NCBI GenBank assembly: GCA_052035955.1
Contig: JBPOHD010000027.1
Span: 95,017 to 159,016 of the forward strand
Source of the DNA: JAEUNJ01 sp052035955
Lineage (GTDB): Bacteria; Pseudomonadota; Gammaproteobacteria; Burkholderiales; Rhodocyclaceae
Direction: 5' to 3'
Length of the DNA stretch: 64,000 nucleotides
Shown here in pieces: positions 31,366-39,372 of this stretch. A program made the position numbers and the translations under genes. The notes below the pieces were generated by a model. It ran no database searches, was not told the origin of the DNA, and worked only from the letters and a program-made list of their open reading frames with translations. Position 1 is the stretch's first letter, and the number at the start of each line of letters is the position of its first letter.

Positions 31366-33302
31366 TCGCCGAACTCGGCCACTTCGCCCTCATCCTCGCC
31401 CTCCTCGTGGCGCTGGTCCAGGGCACCCTGCCCCTCGCCGGCGCCCAGCGCGGCCGTGCCGACTGGATCGCCCTCGCCCGACCGGCTGCCGAGGCAAACT
31501 TCCTCCTGGTCATGGTCGCCTTCGCCTGCCTGGCCGCCTCCTTCCTGCAGAACGACTTCAGCGTCGCCTACGTGGCCCAGACCTCGAACAGCAAGCTGCC
31601 GACGATGTACCGCTTCGCCGGCGTCTGGGGCGGCCACGAGGGCTCCCTGCTCCTCTGGGTGACCATGCTGTCCACCTGGACCTTCGCCGTTTCCCTGCTC
31701 TCGCGCCAGCTGCCGGAGGCCATGGTGGCGCGCGTCCTGGGCATCCTCGGCCTCGTCTCGGTCGGCTTCCTGCTCTTCATCCTGCTCACCTCGAACCCCT
31801 TCGACCGCCTGCTGCCCCCCGCCGCCGACGGGCGCGACCTCAATCCGCTGCTGCAGGACCCGGGCCTCGTCTTCCACCCGCCCATGCTCTACATGGGCTA
31901 TGTCGGCTTCTCCGTCGCCTTCGCCTTCGCCCTCGCCGCACTGCTCTCCGGCCACCTGGATGCCGCCTGGGCCCGCTGGTCGCGGCCGTGGACGCTGGCC
32001 GCCTGGATCTTCCTGACCCTCGGCATCGCGCTGGGCTCCTGGTGGGCCTACTACGAACTGGGCTGGGGCGGCTGGTGGTTCTGGGATCCGGTGGAGAATG
32101 CCTCCTTCATGCCCTGGCTGGTCGGCACGGCGCTGGTCCATTCGCTGGCGGTCACCGAGAAGCGGGGCAGCTTCAAGAACTGGACGGTGCTGCTGGCCAT
32201 CGGTGCCTTCTCCCTCTCCCTGCTCGGCACCTTCCTGGTCCGCTCCGGGGTGCTCACGTCGGTGCATGCCTTCGCCACCGATCCGCGGCGCGGCATCTTC
32301 ATCCTCATGTTCCTGGTCGTGGTCATCGGCGGGTCGCTCACCCTCTTCGCCTGGCGCGCCCCCAAGGTCGGCCTCGGCGGCGCCTTCGCGCTGGTTTCCC
32401 GGGAGACCCTGCTGCTGATCAACAACGTCCTCCTGGTGGTGGCCGCCGGCAGCGTGCTGCTGGGCACCCTCTACCCCCTCTTCCTCGACGCCCTGGGCCT
32501 GGGCAAGATCTCCGTCGGGCCGCCCTACTTCAACGCCGTCTTCGTGCCCATCATGACGCCGGTCCTGATCCTCATGGCCGGCGGCCCGATCGCCCGCTGG
32601 AAGCATGCCGACCTCAAGGACTTGGCCCGCCGCCTCGCCCTCGCCCTGGTCGTCGCCCTGGCCGTGGGGGCGGTCCTGCCCTTCGCCTACGGCGCCTGGA
32701 CGCCCCTGGTGGCCCTGGGTTTCCTGCTGGCGGTCTGGGTCGCCGCCGCCGTCGTCTTCCAGACCTGGGAACGCCTGAAGAAGGGCAAGCCGCCGCGGTC
32801 CTTCTGGGGCATGCAGTGCGCCCACCTGGGCATCGCCGTCTTCGTCGCCGGCGTCACCGCCGTCCAGGGCTACCAGGAGGAGAAGGACGTCCGCATGGGT
32901 CCCGGGGACACCGTTTCGGTGGGCGGCTACGGCTTCAGGTTCATCGACGTCCGCCAGGTGGACGGGCCGAACTACACGGCTGCCCGCGGCAGCATCGAGC
33001 TTTCCCGGGACGGCCGCGTGCTGAAGACCCTCTACCCCGAGAAGCGCAGCTACTTCTCCTCCTCCATGCCGATGACCGAGGCGGCCATCGACGCCGGCCT
33101 GCTGCGCGACGTATATGTCTCCCTGGGCGAGCCCCTGGAGGCGGGCGCCTGGGCCGTGCGCGTCTATTACAAACCCCTGGTGGACTGGATCTGGGGCGGC
33201 TGCCTGCTGATGGCCCTGGGCGGCCTGCTGGCCGCCTCGGACCGCCGCTACCGCCTGGCCCGAAAGGCCGCAGCCACCCCCGCCGGAGCCCTTGCCGCAT
33301 GA
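31362..33302 (+). CDS. ccmF: cytochrome c haem lyase subunit CcmF
   Basis: 646 residues and about 15 membrane segments. The WWD haem-handling motif reads WGGWWFWDPVENASFMPW. A GGHEGSLLLW segment near residue 90 is also conserved. CcmF takes haem from CcmE and, with CcmH and CcmI, attaches it to apocytochromes. It overlaps ccmE and ccmG. Confidence 0.96.
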   Translation: MIAELGHFALILALLVALVQGTLPLAGAQRGRADWIALARPAAEANFLLVMVAFACLAASFLQNDFSVAYVAQTSNSKLPTMYRFAGVWGGHEGSLLLWVTMLSTWTFAVSLLSRQLPEAMVARVLGILGLVSVGFLLFILLTSNPFDRLLPPAADGRDLNPLLQDPGLVFHPPMLYMGYVGFSVAFAFALAALLSGHLDAAWARWSRPWTLAAWIFLTLGIALGSWWAYYELGWGGWWFWDPVENASFMPWLVGTALVHSLAVTEKRGSFKNWTVLLAIGAFSLSLLGTFLVRSGVLTSVHAFATDPRRGIFILMFLVVVIGGSLTLFAWRAPKVGLGGAFALVSRETLLLINNVLLVVAAGSVLLGTLYPLFLDALGLGKISVGPPYFNAVFVPIMTPVLILMAGGPIARWKHADLKDLARRLALALVVALAVGAVLPFAYGAWTPLVALGFLLAVWVAAAVVFQTWERLKKGKPPRSFWGMQCAHLGIAVFVAGVTAVQGYQEEKDVRMGPGDTVSVGGYGFRFIDVRQVDGPNYTAARGSIELSRDGRVLKTLYPEKRSYFSSSMPMTEAAIDAGLLRDVYVSLGEPLEAGAWAVRVYYKPLVDWIWGGCLLMALGGLLAASDRRYRLARKAAATPAGALAA

Positions 33303-33823
33303 CCCGCTTCCTCGTCCCCCTGGGCCTGTTCCTGGTCCTCGTCGTCTTCCTCGCCATCGGATTGAACAGGGATCCGCGGGAAGTGCCCTCACCCCTGGTC
33401 GGCAAGCCGGCGCCGGCGTTCAAGCTGGAGCAACTGGCCGACCCCTCCAGGTCCTTCTCCCCGGAAGAGATGAAGGGCAAGGTCTGGCTGCTCAACGTCT
33501 GGGCCTCCTGGTGCGTTTCCTGCCGGCAGGAACATCCGCTGCTGGTCGATTTTTCAAGGCGGCGCATCGCGCCGCTGATCGGGCTCGACTACAAGGACGC
33601 CCGTGCCGACGGACTGTCCTGGCTCCGGCAATTCGGCGATCCCTACACCCTGTCGGCCCACGACCTGGACGGCCGTGTCGGCATCGACTACGGCGTGTAC
33701 GGCGTGCCCGAGACCTACCTGATCGACAAGGCCGGGGTGATACGCTACAAGCATATCGGCCCGGTCACCGAGGAAGCGCTGGCGAAGAAGATCGTCCCGA
33801 TGATCGCGGAGCTGAACAAATGA
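33299..33823 (+). CDS. ccmG: thiol:disulfide interchange protein CcmG/DsbE
   Basis: 174 residues from the ATG at 33299. An N-terminal membrane anchor (residues 4-21) precedes a thioredoxin fold with WASWCVSC (Cys72, Cys75) and a cis-proline in YGVPETYL. It keeps apocytochrome CXXCH thiols reduced. It overlaps ccmF and ccmH. Confidence 0.95.
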   Translation: MTRFLVPLGLFLVLVVFLAIGLNRDPREVPSPLVGKPAPAFKLEQLADPSRSFSPEEMKGKVWLLNVWASWCVSCRQEHPLLVDFSRRRIAPLIGLDYKDARADGLSWLRQFGDPYTLSAHDLDGRVGIDYGVYGVPETYLIDKAGVIRYKHIGPVTEEALAKKIVPMIAELNK

Positions 33824-34422
33824 CGGTCTCTGAAAGTACGGATGCGAAGACGCACGGGGCGCGGGGCCGCGACGCGATGGCCGCCGGTTCCGTACCGGAT
33901 CCCGATTCCCTGCCCTTGCGTCTCGGCGCCCTTGCGGTGAAGGGTCTCGTCCGCGAGGCCCGCCGGGCGATCGGACTCCTTCTTGCATTGGTCGTCCTCG
34001 TCGCCTCGCCGGCCTTCGCCGGCGAGGCGACTCCGATCGCCGAGGACCCGGCGGTCGAGAAACGGCTCATCGCCATCAGCGAGGAACTGCGCTGCCTGGT
34101 CTGCCAGAACGAATCCCTGGCCGGCTCGCACGCCGACCTGGCCCAGGACCTGCGGCGGGAGATTCGCAATCTCATCAAGCAGGGCAAGACCGACGCGGAG
34201 ATCATGGACTTCATGGTCGGCCGCTACGGCGATTTCGTGCGCTACCGCCCCCCGGTCAAACCGACGACCTGGCTGCTCTGGGGCGGGCCCTTCGTCCTGA
34301 TGCTGGCCGGCGTCGCCGGCCTCGTCCTCTACCTGCGGCGCCGGAGCGTCCGCATCGAGGACCGGCCCTTGTCCGACGAGGACCGGAAACGGGCCGAAGC
34401 CCTCCTGGAGGAAAAACCTTGA
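33820..34422 (+). CDS. ccmH: cytochrome c maturation protein CcmH
   Basis: 200 residues from the ATG at 33820. The redox motif is LRCLVCQN (Cys92, Cys95), followed by a C-terminal membrane helix (TTWLLWGGPFVLMLAGVAGL). The signal-like hydrophobic stretch begins only near residue 50, so about 45 polar residues precede it; this is long, and a later start is possible. CcmH works with CcmG to reduce apocytochrome c. It overlaps ccmI. Confidence 0.92.
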   Translation: MTVSESTDAKTHGARGRDAMAAGSVPDPDSLPLRLGALAVKGLVREARRAIGLLLALVVLVASPAFAGEATPIAEDPAVEKRLIAISEELRCLVCQNESLAGSHADLAQDLRREIRNLIKQGKTDAEIMDFMVGRYGDFVRYRPPVKPTTWLLWGGPFVLMLAGVAGLVLYLRRRSVRIEDRPLSDEDRKRAEALLEEKP

Positions 34423-35243
34423 TCGGATTTCTCGTCGCGGCGACGATTCTCGTCGCCGCCGTGCTCGCCTGGCTGGGCCTGTCCCATCGCCGCGTCGCCG
34501 CCACGGCGACCCGGGATGCCATCAACGCCGCGATCTACCGCGACCAGTTGGTCGAGATCGACCGCGACCGGGACTCGGGCACCCTTTCCCAGGCCGACTG
34601 GGAACAGGCCCGGGACGAGATCCGCCGACGCCTGCTCGAGGAAGGCGGCGCGGATGCGGCCGCCGCGGCAACCGCTCCGGGCCGCGGCACCTTCCTCGCC
34701 ATCGCCGTGGCCCTGCCGATCGCCGCCGCCGGCCTTTACCTGGCGCTGGGCACCCCGGCAGGCTTCAATCCGCCGCCGGCTGCCCAGGGCGGCGAGCCGA
34801 GCGCGGCGCAGATCGAGGCCATGGTGGCGAAGCTGGCCGAGCGCCTCGAGAAGCAGCCGGACAACCTGGAAGGCTGGATCATGCTGGGCCGCTCCTATGC
34901 CGTCCTCGGCCGCCTGGACGAGGCCACCAAGGCATTCGAGCGGGGGATGCCGGTGGTCGAGAAGAACGCCCGCCTGCTGGCCGATTATGCGGAACTGCTG
35001 GCCCAGCGGGCCGGCGGCAGCCTGGCCGGCAAGCCCGCCGCGCTGCTCGACAAGGCGCTCAAGCTGGACCCGGACGAGCCGCAGACCCTGGTCCTCGCCG
35101 GGCTGGCGGCGATGGAGGCCAAGAACTACAGGAAGGCCGTCACCCTTTGGGAACGCCTGCGCAAGCAGGTGCCGGAAGGATCCGACGAGGCCCACGCCCT
35201 GGACGCCAGCCTGGAAAAGGCCCGCGCCGGAATAGGGAAGTAG
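34419..35243 (+). CDS. ccmI: apocytochrome c chaperone CcmI (TPR protein)
   Basis: 274 residues from a TTG at 34419 that overlaps the ccmH stop. There are two membrane helices (residues 2-20 and about 88-106), a CcmI signature (YRDQLVEIDRDRDSGTLS) and tetratricopeptide-like repeats in the second half (EGWIMLGRSYAVLGRLDEAT). CcmI delivers apocytochromes to the haem lyase. Last gene of the operon, followed at once by a hairpin. Confidence 0.93.
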   Translation: MIGFLVAATILVAAVLAWLGLSHRRVAATATRDAINAAIYRDQLVEIDRDRDSGTLSQADWEQARDEIRRRLLEEGGADAAAAATAPGRGTFLAIAVALPIAAAGLYLALGTPAGFNPPPAAQGGEPSAAQIEAMVAKLAERLEKQPDNLEGWIMLGRSYAVLGRLDEATKAFERGMPVVEKNARLLADYAELLAQRAGGSLAGKPAALLDKALKLDPDEPQTLVLAGLAAMEAKNYRKAVTLWERLRKQVPEGSDEAHALDASLEKARAGIGK

Positions 35244-35244
35244 G

Positions 35245-35274
35245 CCCCGCCCCCGCGCTCCCGCGGGGGCGGGG
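35245..35274 (+). terminator. GC-rich hairpin closing the ccm operon
   Basis: A 13-base-pair perfect stem (35245-35257 with 35262-35274) and a CTCC loop begin one base after the ccmI stop. No T-tract follows. It marks the boundary between the core ccm operon and the accessory region to the right. Confidence 0.65.
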
Positions 35275-35618
35275 GAACTCAACGGATCGCTACGCTCACC
35301 TTTCACGGGGAGCGATTTCCTTGTGCCGGAGCGGATTGCGCCTTCGGCGCGTGCCGCTTTGCCTTGGGACGGCCCGGCGACAAAGCTCTGCGGGGGGGCG
35401 CCGCTAACGGTCTCCCCTTCGGGCGAGGAGGTGCTTCAATACCTGATTGGCTGGTGGCGCAGACTATCACCCTGTTCCGCGCATGATGTGGTGGAATGCA
35501 GAAGGTCTCGAATCGGCCAGAAGCTGCCAATCCCGTCTCTTTGAAATTGACCAACCGAACATCCGCTGTGTTTCGTCTAGGCGACGTTCGGGCGTGCCTG
35601 CGCAAGGCTGGCATGCGG
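35275..35618. other. non-coding stretch between the ccm operon and the restriction/fic region
   Basis: About 340 bases with no frame that resembles a protein and several short GC-rich dyads (for example CGCCTTCGGCG near 35340). Composition becomes less GC-rich towards its right end. I see no tRNA, integrase, direct repeat or insertion-sequence end in it. It is the likely junction between the conserved chromosome and an acquired segment. Confidence 0.5.
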
Positions 35619-35647
35619 TTGAACAACCTCATTGACTCGCATATAGT
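35619..35647 (+). promoter_or_regulatory. candidate promoter giving a leaderless transcript
   Basis: TTGAAC (35619-35624) and TATAGT (35642-35647) are separated by exactly 17 bases. The predicted start of transcription, about 7 bases past the -10 box, falls on the ATG at 35654, so the mRNA would have no leader. No ribosome-binding site is present, which agrees with this. Confidence 0.55.
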
Positions 35648-35653
35648 TCGCCC

Positions 35654-35824
35654 ATGGCACCGAAAGCGCTGATTCAGCAAAACCCTCACTTGCGCAACGC
35701 GCAGGCCTACCAGCGAGCACTGCGCGCCAACGTGCTTTCCTCGACGGGCATCGAGGGCGTCAGGAAAGCGGCTGAACGCGCGCTGGCCCCCACTCCCGGC
35801 CAACTGCCCGCAAAGAAACGCTAG
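35654..35824 (+). CDS. 56-residue protein with a Fic-inhibition-like motif, convergent with fic
   Basis: The frame reads MAPKALIQQNPHLRNAQAYQ and continues to a basic C-terminus (AKKR). Residues 30-35 are S-T-G-I-E-G, which fits the (S/T)xxxE(G/N) inhibitory helix motif of Fic antitoxins. Flanking residues (NAQAYQRALRANVLSS and VRKAAERAL) would form helices. Its TAG stop lies inside a CTAG shared with the stop of the convergent fic gene, so the two genes end face to face with 4 shared bases. A good promoter fits directly in front. It is too short for secure family assignment; the antitoxin role is inferred from the motif and the neighbour. Confidence 0.6.
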   Translation: MAPKALIQQNPHLRNAQAYQRALRANVLSSTGIEGVRKAAERALAPTPGQLPAKKR

Positions 35825-36450
35825 TCGCTGGTGGCGACTACCTTCCGAAAGATTTCCACCATCGGCGTGTAGTCGCGCCGCATCCCTGCCTGCACGGCGG
35901 CGAAATAGGCCGCCCGCCGTTTTCCCTTGATGCCGGAGAAATTCAGCAGCGGCAAACCGGCCTGCAAGGCCATCAGCGTCGAGAGCAAACGCGACACGCG
36001 GCCATTGCCTTCGCGGAAGGGATGGATCAGCACCAGCTCGCAGTGCGTGATCGCCAATGCCGCCAGCACCGCGTCGGGATCGTCGAAGCTGCAAGGCGTA
36101 TGGCGCGCCAGCACCTCCCGCTCGAACTCCTGCATCAGGCGCGGCACCTGCGCCGCCATGGCGAAGACGAAGCTGCCCTTGCTGATGTTCACCTGCCGGT
36201 AGTCGCCCGCCCAGGGATACAACTCGCCCAGCCATTGCCGGTGCCACAGGCAGATGTCGGCGGCGGTGAAGCGCTGGTCGGCGGCGACGTGGCGGATGGC
36301 CCAATCGGTCGCCGCTTCGAGACGCACGGCTTCCTGCGCGTCCATCTGCCGCTTGCCGCGTATGCCGAGCAGATTTCTCAGCACCCGCCCGCGCGAGCCC
36401 GGCTCGAATTGCGCCTCGGCGAGATGGTCGATGTCGTAGCGGGTGGCCAT
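35821..36450 (-). CDS. Fic-domain protein (probable AMP-transferase), last gene of the restriction operon
   Basis: 209 residues. The catalytic Fic motif HPFREGNGRVSR is complete at 143-154, with the essential His143. The beta-hairpin flap region (YRQVNISKGSFVFAM) lies before it. Fic enzymes usually attach AMP from ATP to Ser/Thr/Tyr of target proteins. I see no inhibitory S/TxxxE(G/N) motif inside this protein, which suggests a class I type needing a separate antitoxin; the convergent 56-residue protein is a candidate. It starts one base after the hsdS stop and is therefore co-transcribed with hsdRMS. Confidence 0.88.
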   Translation of the reverse strand: MATRYDIDHLAEAQFEPGSRGRVLRNLLGIRGKRQMDAQEAVRLEAATDWAIRHVAADQRFTAADICLWHRQWLGELYPWAGDYRQVNISKGSFVFAMAAQVPRLMQEFEREVLARHTPCSFDDPDAVLAALAITHCELVLIHPFREGNGRVSRLLSTLMALQAGLPLLNFSGIKGKRRAAYFAAVQAGMRRDYTPMVEIFRKVVATSD

Positions 36451-36451
36451 C

Positions 36452-37654
36452 TCAGGAGGCCGGGCTGAAGGCCTGATGCAGCAGGGTCTGGAACAAGTGC
36501 TCGGCCTGACGCAGCGCCTCGCGCTGGGTGGCGCGCAGGCGTTCGTGGCGTTCGACGAGGGCGGCGAACTTCTGTTGCAACTGGAGGGGCGGCAGAGGAA
36601 AGCGAAGGCCCTTAATAATCTCCATGTTCAAGCCATCCATGATGGCGCCCTTTTGCAAGGCACCGAGCTGACGGCGAATTTCAGGATGATGCAAAAATGC
36701 TCCGTGCAGAAAGACGGGCAGGCACTTGGTCCGATCGAGCGTGATGCAGCACAGGTGCTTTGTATTGATTGCAGTCAGCATGCCATCGGGAACCACGGCA
36801 CAACGACCGCAGGTTCCCATAATGGTGATGAGAACGTCGCCGGGAAATACTGTGTAGCGCTTCAGTTCTTCGTATTTCGCAGGCGAAATGAAGCGACGTT
36901 CAGCCCATTCAAACCGGTTGCTCACGGCGTTATCGATTCCAAGCACCGCAATTCCGCCATCCGTGAACTCCGAATGCAGAAGCTGACTCCCAAATGGCCC
37001 AGTACGAATTGAGCCGCGCCTCGGCGCTGCAAGTTCTTCAACCGTCACCGGGTGCCAAGAGTCCTTGTGATCGCCGAAGAGTTCGAGGAAGGCGGCGGGG
37101 AGAAAGCTGTCGCTGAGTTCGAGGGCGTAGCGGCGGGTGCGGCGCAGCCGATCCGCTTGCTCCAATTGCCGTACGAAGTGACGCTGTTCGTCCAAAGATG
37201 GAAGTGGAATCTCTGCCGATTCGAGGAAGCCAACCGGAACCCGCTTTTGTCCGGCAGAGCCAGTCATGTTCCGTTCCGCGCGGTTGCGTGTCGCAGGAAA
37301 TCGCCAGAAATTAAGCAGCCACTCGGGAAGCACGTGCTTTGATGCCCGGAGAACGTGAAATTCGGTAGAGCCAAAGCCGACTCCGTTAAGAAGCCGCTGC
37401 GCGATGGCGCATTTTCCGTTTTCCATGCATGGCGTGATCTTGGCGATGATGACGTCTCTGTCTGCAAATGCCGTGTAGCCCTTGGCAATCTCCCGATAGG
37501 GTCGAATGACTGGCCGCTCGATGGCTGCGCTCCAGTCGTCTACGGCTTCCATCGGCACGAAGGAGCACGGCTCATCCGGCTTGAAATCGAAATCCGTCGC
37601 TGGATTTATTTGGCAAATCTGGCCGAGTCGGACGGTAGAGGAATTCACGTGCAC
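36452..37654 (-). CDS. hsdS: type I restriction-modification specificity subunit HsdS
   Basis: 400 residues with two target-recognition domains. Each is followed by a conserved helical region: LPSLDEQRHFVRQLEQADRLRRTRR near residues 155-180, and LPPLQLQQKFAALVERHERLRATQR near the end. The subunit decides the bipartite DNA sequence recognised by the HsdM and HsdR complexes. The recognition domains are visibly less GC-rich than the conserved parts and the neighbouring genes, as expected for domains exchanged by recombination. It overlaps hsdM by 10 bases. Confidence 0.92.
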   Translation of the reverse strand: MHVNSSTVRLGQICQINPATDFDFKPDEPCSFVPMEAVDDWSAAIERPVIRPYREIAKGYTAFADRDVIIAKITPCMENGKCAIAQRLLNGVGFGSTEFHVLRASKHVLPEWLLNFWRFPATRNRAERNMTGSAGQKRVPVGFLESAEIPLPSLDEQRHFVRQLEQADRLRRTRRYALELSDSFLPAAFLELFGDHKDSWHPVTVEELAAPRRGSIRTGPFGSQLLHSEFTDGGIAVLGIDNAVSNRFEWAERRFISPAKYEELKRYTVFPGDVLITIMGTCGRCAVVPDGMLTAINTKHLCCITLDRTKCLPVFLHGAFLHHPEIRRQLGALQKGAIMDGLNMEIIKGLRFPLPPLQLQQKFAALVERHERLRATQREALRQAEHLFQTLLHQAFSPAS

Positions 37655-39357
37655 GCAATTGCATTCTTTAGCGCTGCCAAGTCGCTTTCCGCAACTTGGT
37701 CCAACTGCCGCATCCGCTCCAATGTGACGGCCGTGTCTTCGTAAAGCACTTCCTCCTGCTCCACCTTCCGGTAGCGGCTCGCCGAGAGATCGTACTTGTT
37801 CGCCGCGACTTGCTCCTTCGTTACCCAGAACTGGCGCGTGAGCTGGTTGATTTCGCTTTCCAGCGGTGCGATACGCGGCTGAAATTCCGCGAGTTCGGCC
37901 TCGGCCTGCTCGCGCGCGGTGCGCGCGGCGTCTGCCTCCCTGGCGACCACTTCCTCGAATTTCAGGCGGTGGATGATGGCGTGATGCGCCAGCCGGTCCT
38001 GCTTGAGCGGCGCAATCTGTTTCTGGAGTTTCGCCAGGCGCGCATCGCGCTGCTTCTGGAACTTCGGATCGTGACGCTGCTGCCAGCAGTCGAGCAGGTC
38101 GGCGATGTCGTTCTCTGCCACGCGCTGGCGCTTGTCGTCGAGCGAGAAGCCATCGTGCTCCATGTCGTAATACCAGATGCGCTCGGTGGCCGCGCCCTTG
38201 GTGAACAGCAGCACGGCGGTGGACACGCCGGCATAGGGGCGGAACACGCCGGAGGGCATGGACACCACGCCGTCGAGGCGGTTGCCCTCGATCAGCAGCT
38301 TGCGCGCTTCGACATGGGCATTGCTCGACCCGAACAGCACGCCGTCAGGCACGATCACCGCCGCGCGCCCGCCGTTTTCCAGCAGGCGCAGGAACAAATG
38401 GACGAAGAGGATTTCGGTCTTCCTGACCCTGACCGGCAGCGAGGGATTGACATCGGCGGTGTCGATCGCGCCCTTGAACGGCGGATTGGCGAGCACCACG
38501 TCGTAAGCGCGCTCTTCGTTGTAGCCCTTGGACAAGGTGTCGGCATAGTGAAAGCGCGGCGAGGCGAGTCCGTGCAGCATCAGGTTCATGCTGCCGATGC
38601 GCAGCATGGTCATGCCCGAATCGCTGTCGTAACCGGTAAAGCCCTGCCGCTGCGCGAACTCGTATTCCTCGCGCGTGAGGCCGCTACCGGTGAGGCCGTG
38701 CGGCCAGCCTTCCTCGTCGAAGCTGAGGTCACGCGGGTCGGTGTGGGTTTCCAGCAGGTGCTGCCAGGCGTTGACCAGGAAGCCGCAGGTGCCCGCCGCC
38801 GGATCGCAGACGCGCTCGCCGGGGCGCGGGGCTAGCATTTTCACCATCATGCGGATGATGTGGCGCGGGGTGCGGAACTGGCCGTTGGTGCCGGCGGTAT
38901 TGAGCTTGGACAGCAGGTATTCGTAGAGGTCGCCCTGCACGTCCTGGTTCTGCGCCGAAATCTGCATCGCCTCGATGGCGCGGCAGACTTCGATCAACAG
39001 GGCCGGCTTGTTGATCTTGAACTCGGCATTTTCCATTTGCGCGCCAAAGGAGCCGGCCTTGTCGCCCAGATTCTTAAGGAAGGGAAACACGACTTCCTTG
39101 ACGTGTTTCAGCGCCTTGTCGGCGGGCAACTGGCTCCAGTGCGACCAGCGCAGGCTCGGCTCGGGAAACAGCGGCACGAACTTGCCGCCGCGCCGCTTGG
39201 CCTGGCGCTCGCCGTCCTGCTCGCGCTCGTCGATCTGCTTGAGGAAGAACAGGTAGGAAAGCTGCTCGATGGCGTCGAGCGGATTGGACAGGCCGCCGGT
39301 CCAGACTTTGTTCCAGAGGGCGTCTACGGCGGATTTGAGTTGCGAGTCGGTCAGCAT
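37645..39357 (-). CDS. hsdM: type I restriction-modification methyltransferase HsdM
   Basis: 570 residues. An N-terminal HsdM helical domain (MLTDSQLKSAVDALWNK) precedes an N6-adenine methylase domain with SAM motif DPAAGTCGFLVNA and catalytic NPPF (in VVLANPPFKGA). The C-terminal 120 residues form a long predicted coiled coil. It methylates adenine in the site chosen by HsdS. It lies 15 bases downstream of hsdR and overlaps hsdS. Confidence 0.95.
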   Translation of the reverse strand: MLTDSQLKSAVDALWNKVWTGGLSNPLDAIEQLSYLFFLKQIDEREQDGERQAKRRGGKFVPLFPEPSLRWSHWSQLPADKALKHVKEVVFPFLKNLGDKAGSFGAQMENAEFKINKPALLIEVCRAIEAMQISAQNQDVQGDLYEYLLSKLNTAGTNGQFRTPRHIIRMMVKMLAPRPGERVCDPAAGTCGFLVNAWQHLLETHTDPRDLSFDEEGWPHGLTGSGLTREEYEFAQRQGFTGYDSDSGMTMLRIGSMNLMLHGLASPRFHYADTLSKGYNEERAYDVVLANPPFKGAIDTADVNPSLPVRVRKTEILFVHLFLRLLENGGRAAVIVPDGVLFGSSNAHVEARKLLIEGNRLDGVVSMPSGVFRPYAGVSTAVLLFTKGAATERIWYYDMEHDGFSLDDKRQRVAENDIADLLDCWQQRHDPKFQKQRDARLAKLQKQIAPLKQDRLAHHAIIHRLKFEEVVAREADAARTAREQAEAELAEFQPRIAPLESEINQLTRQFWVTKEQVAANKYDLSASRYRKVEQEEVLYEDTAVTLERMRQLDQVAESDLAALKNAIACT

Positions 39358-39372
39358 CGGGGTTCAGTGAGA

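Noticed and set aside
31319..33823. 834-codon frame covering ccmF in another phase
   Set aside because: Only its last 174 codons (ccmG) are real. The rest is a proline/arginine-rich shadow of ccmF.
35330..35420. Possible small structured RNA or repeat element
   Set aside because: Short GC dyads are present, but there is no coherent secondary structure, no second copy in the window and no known RNA family pattern that I can recognise.
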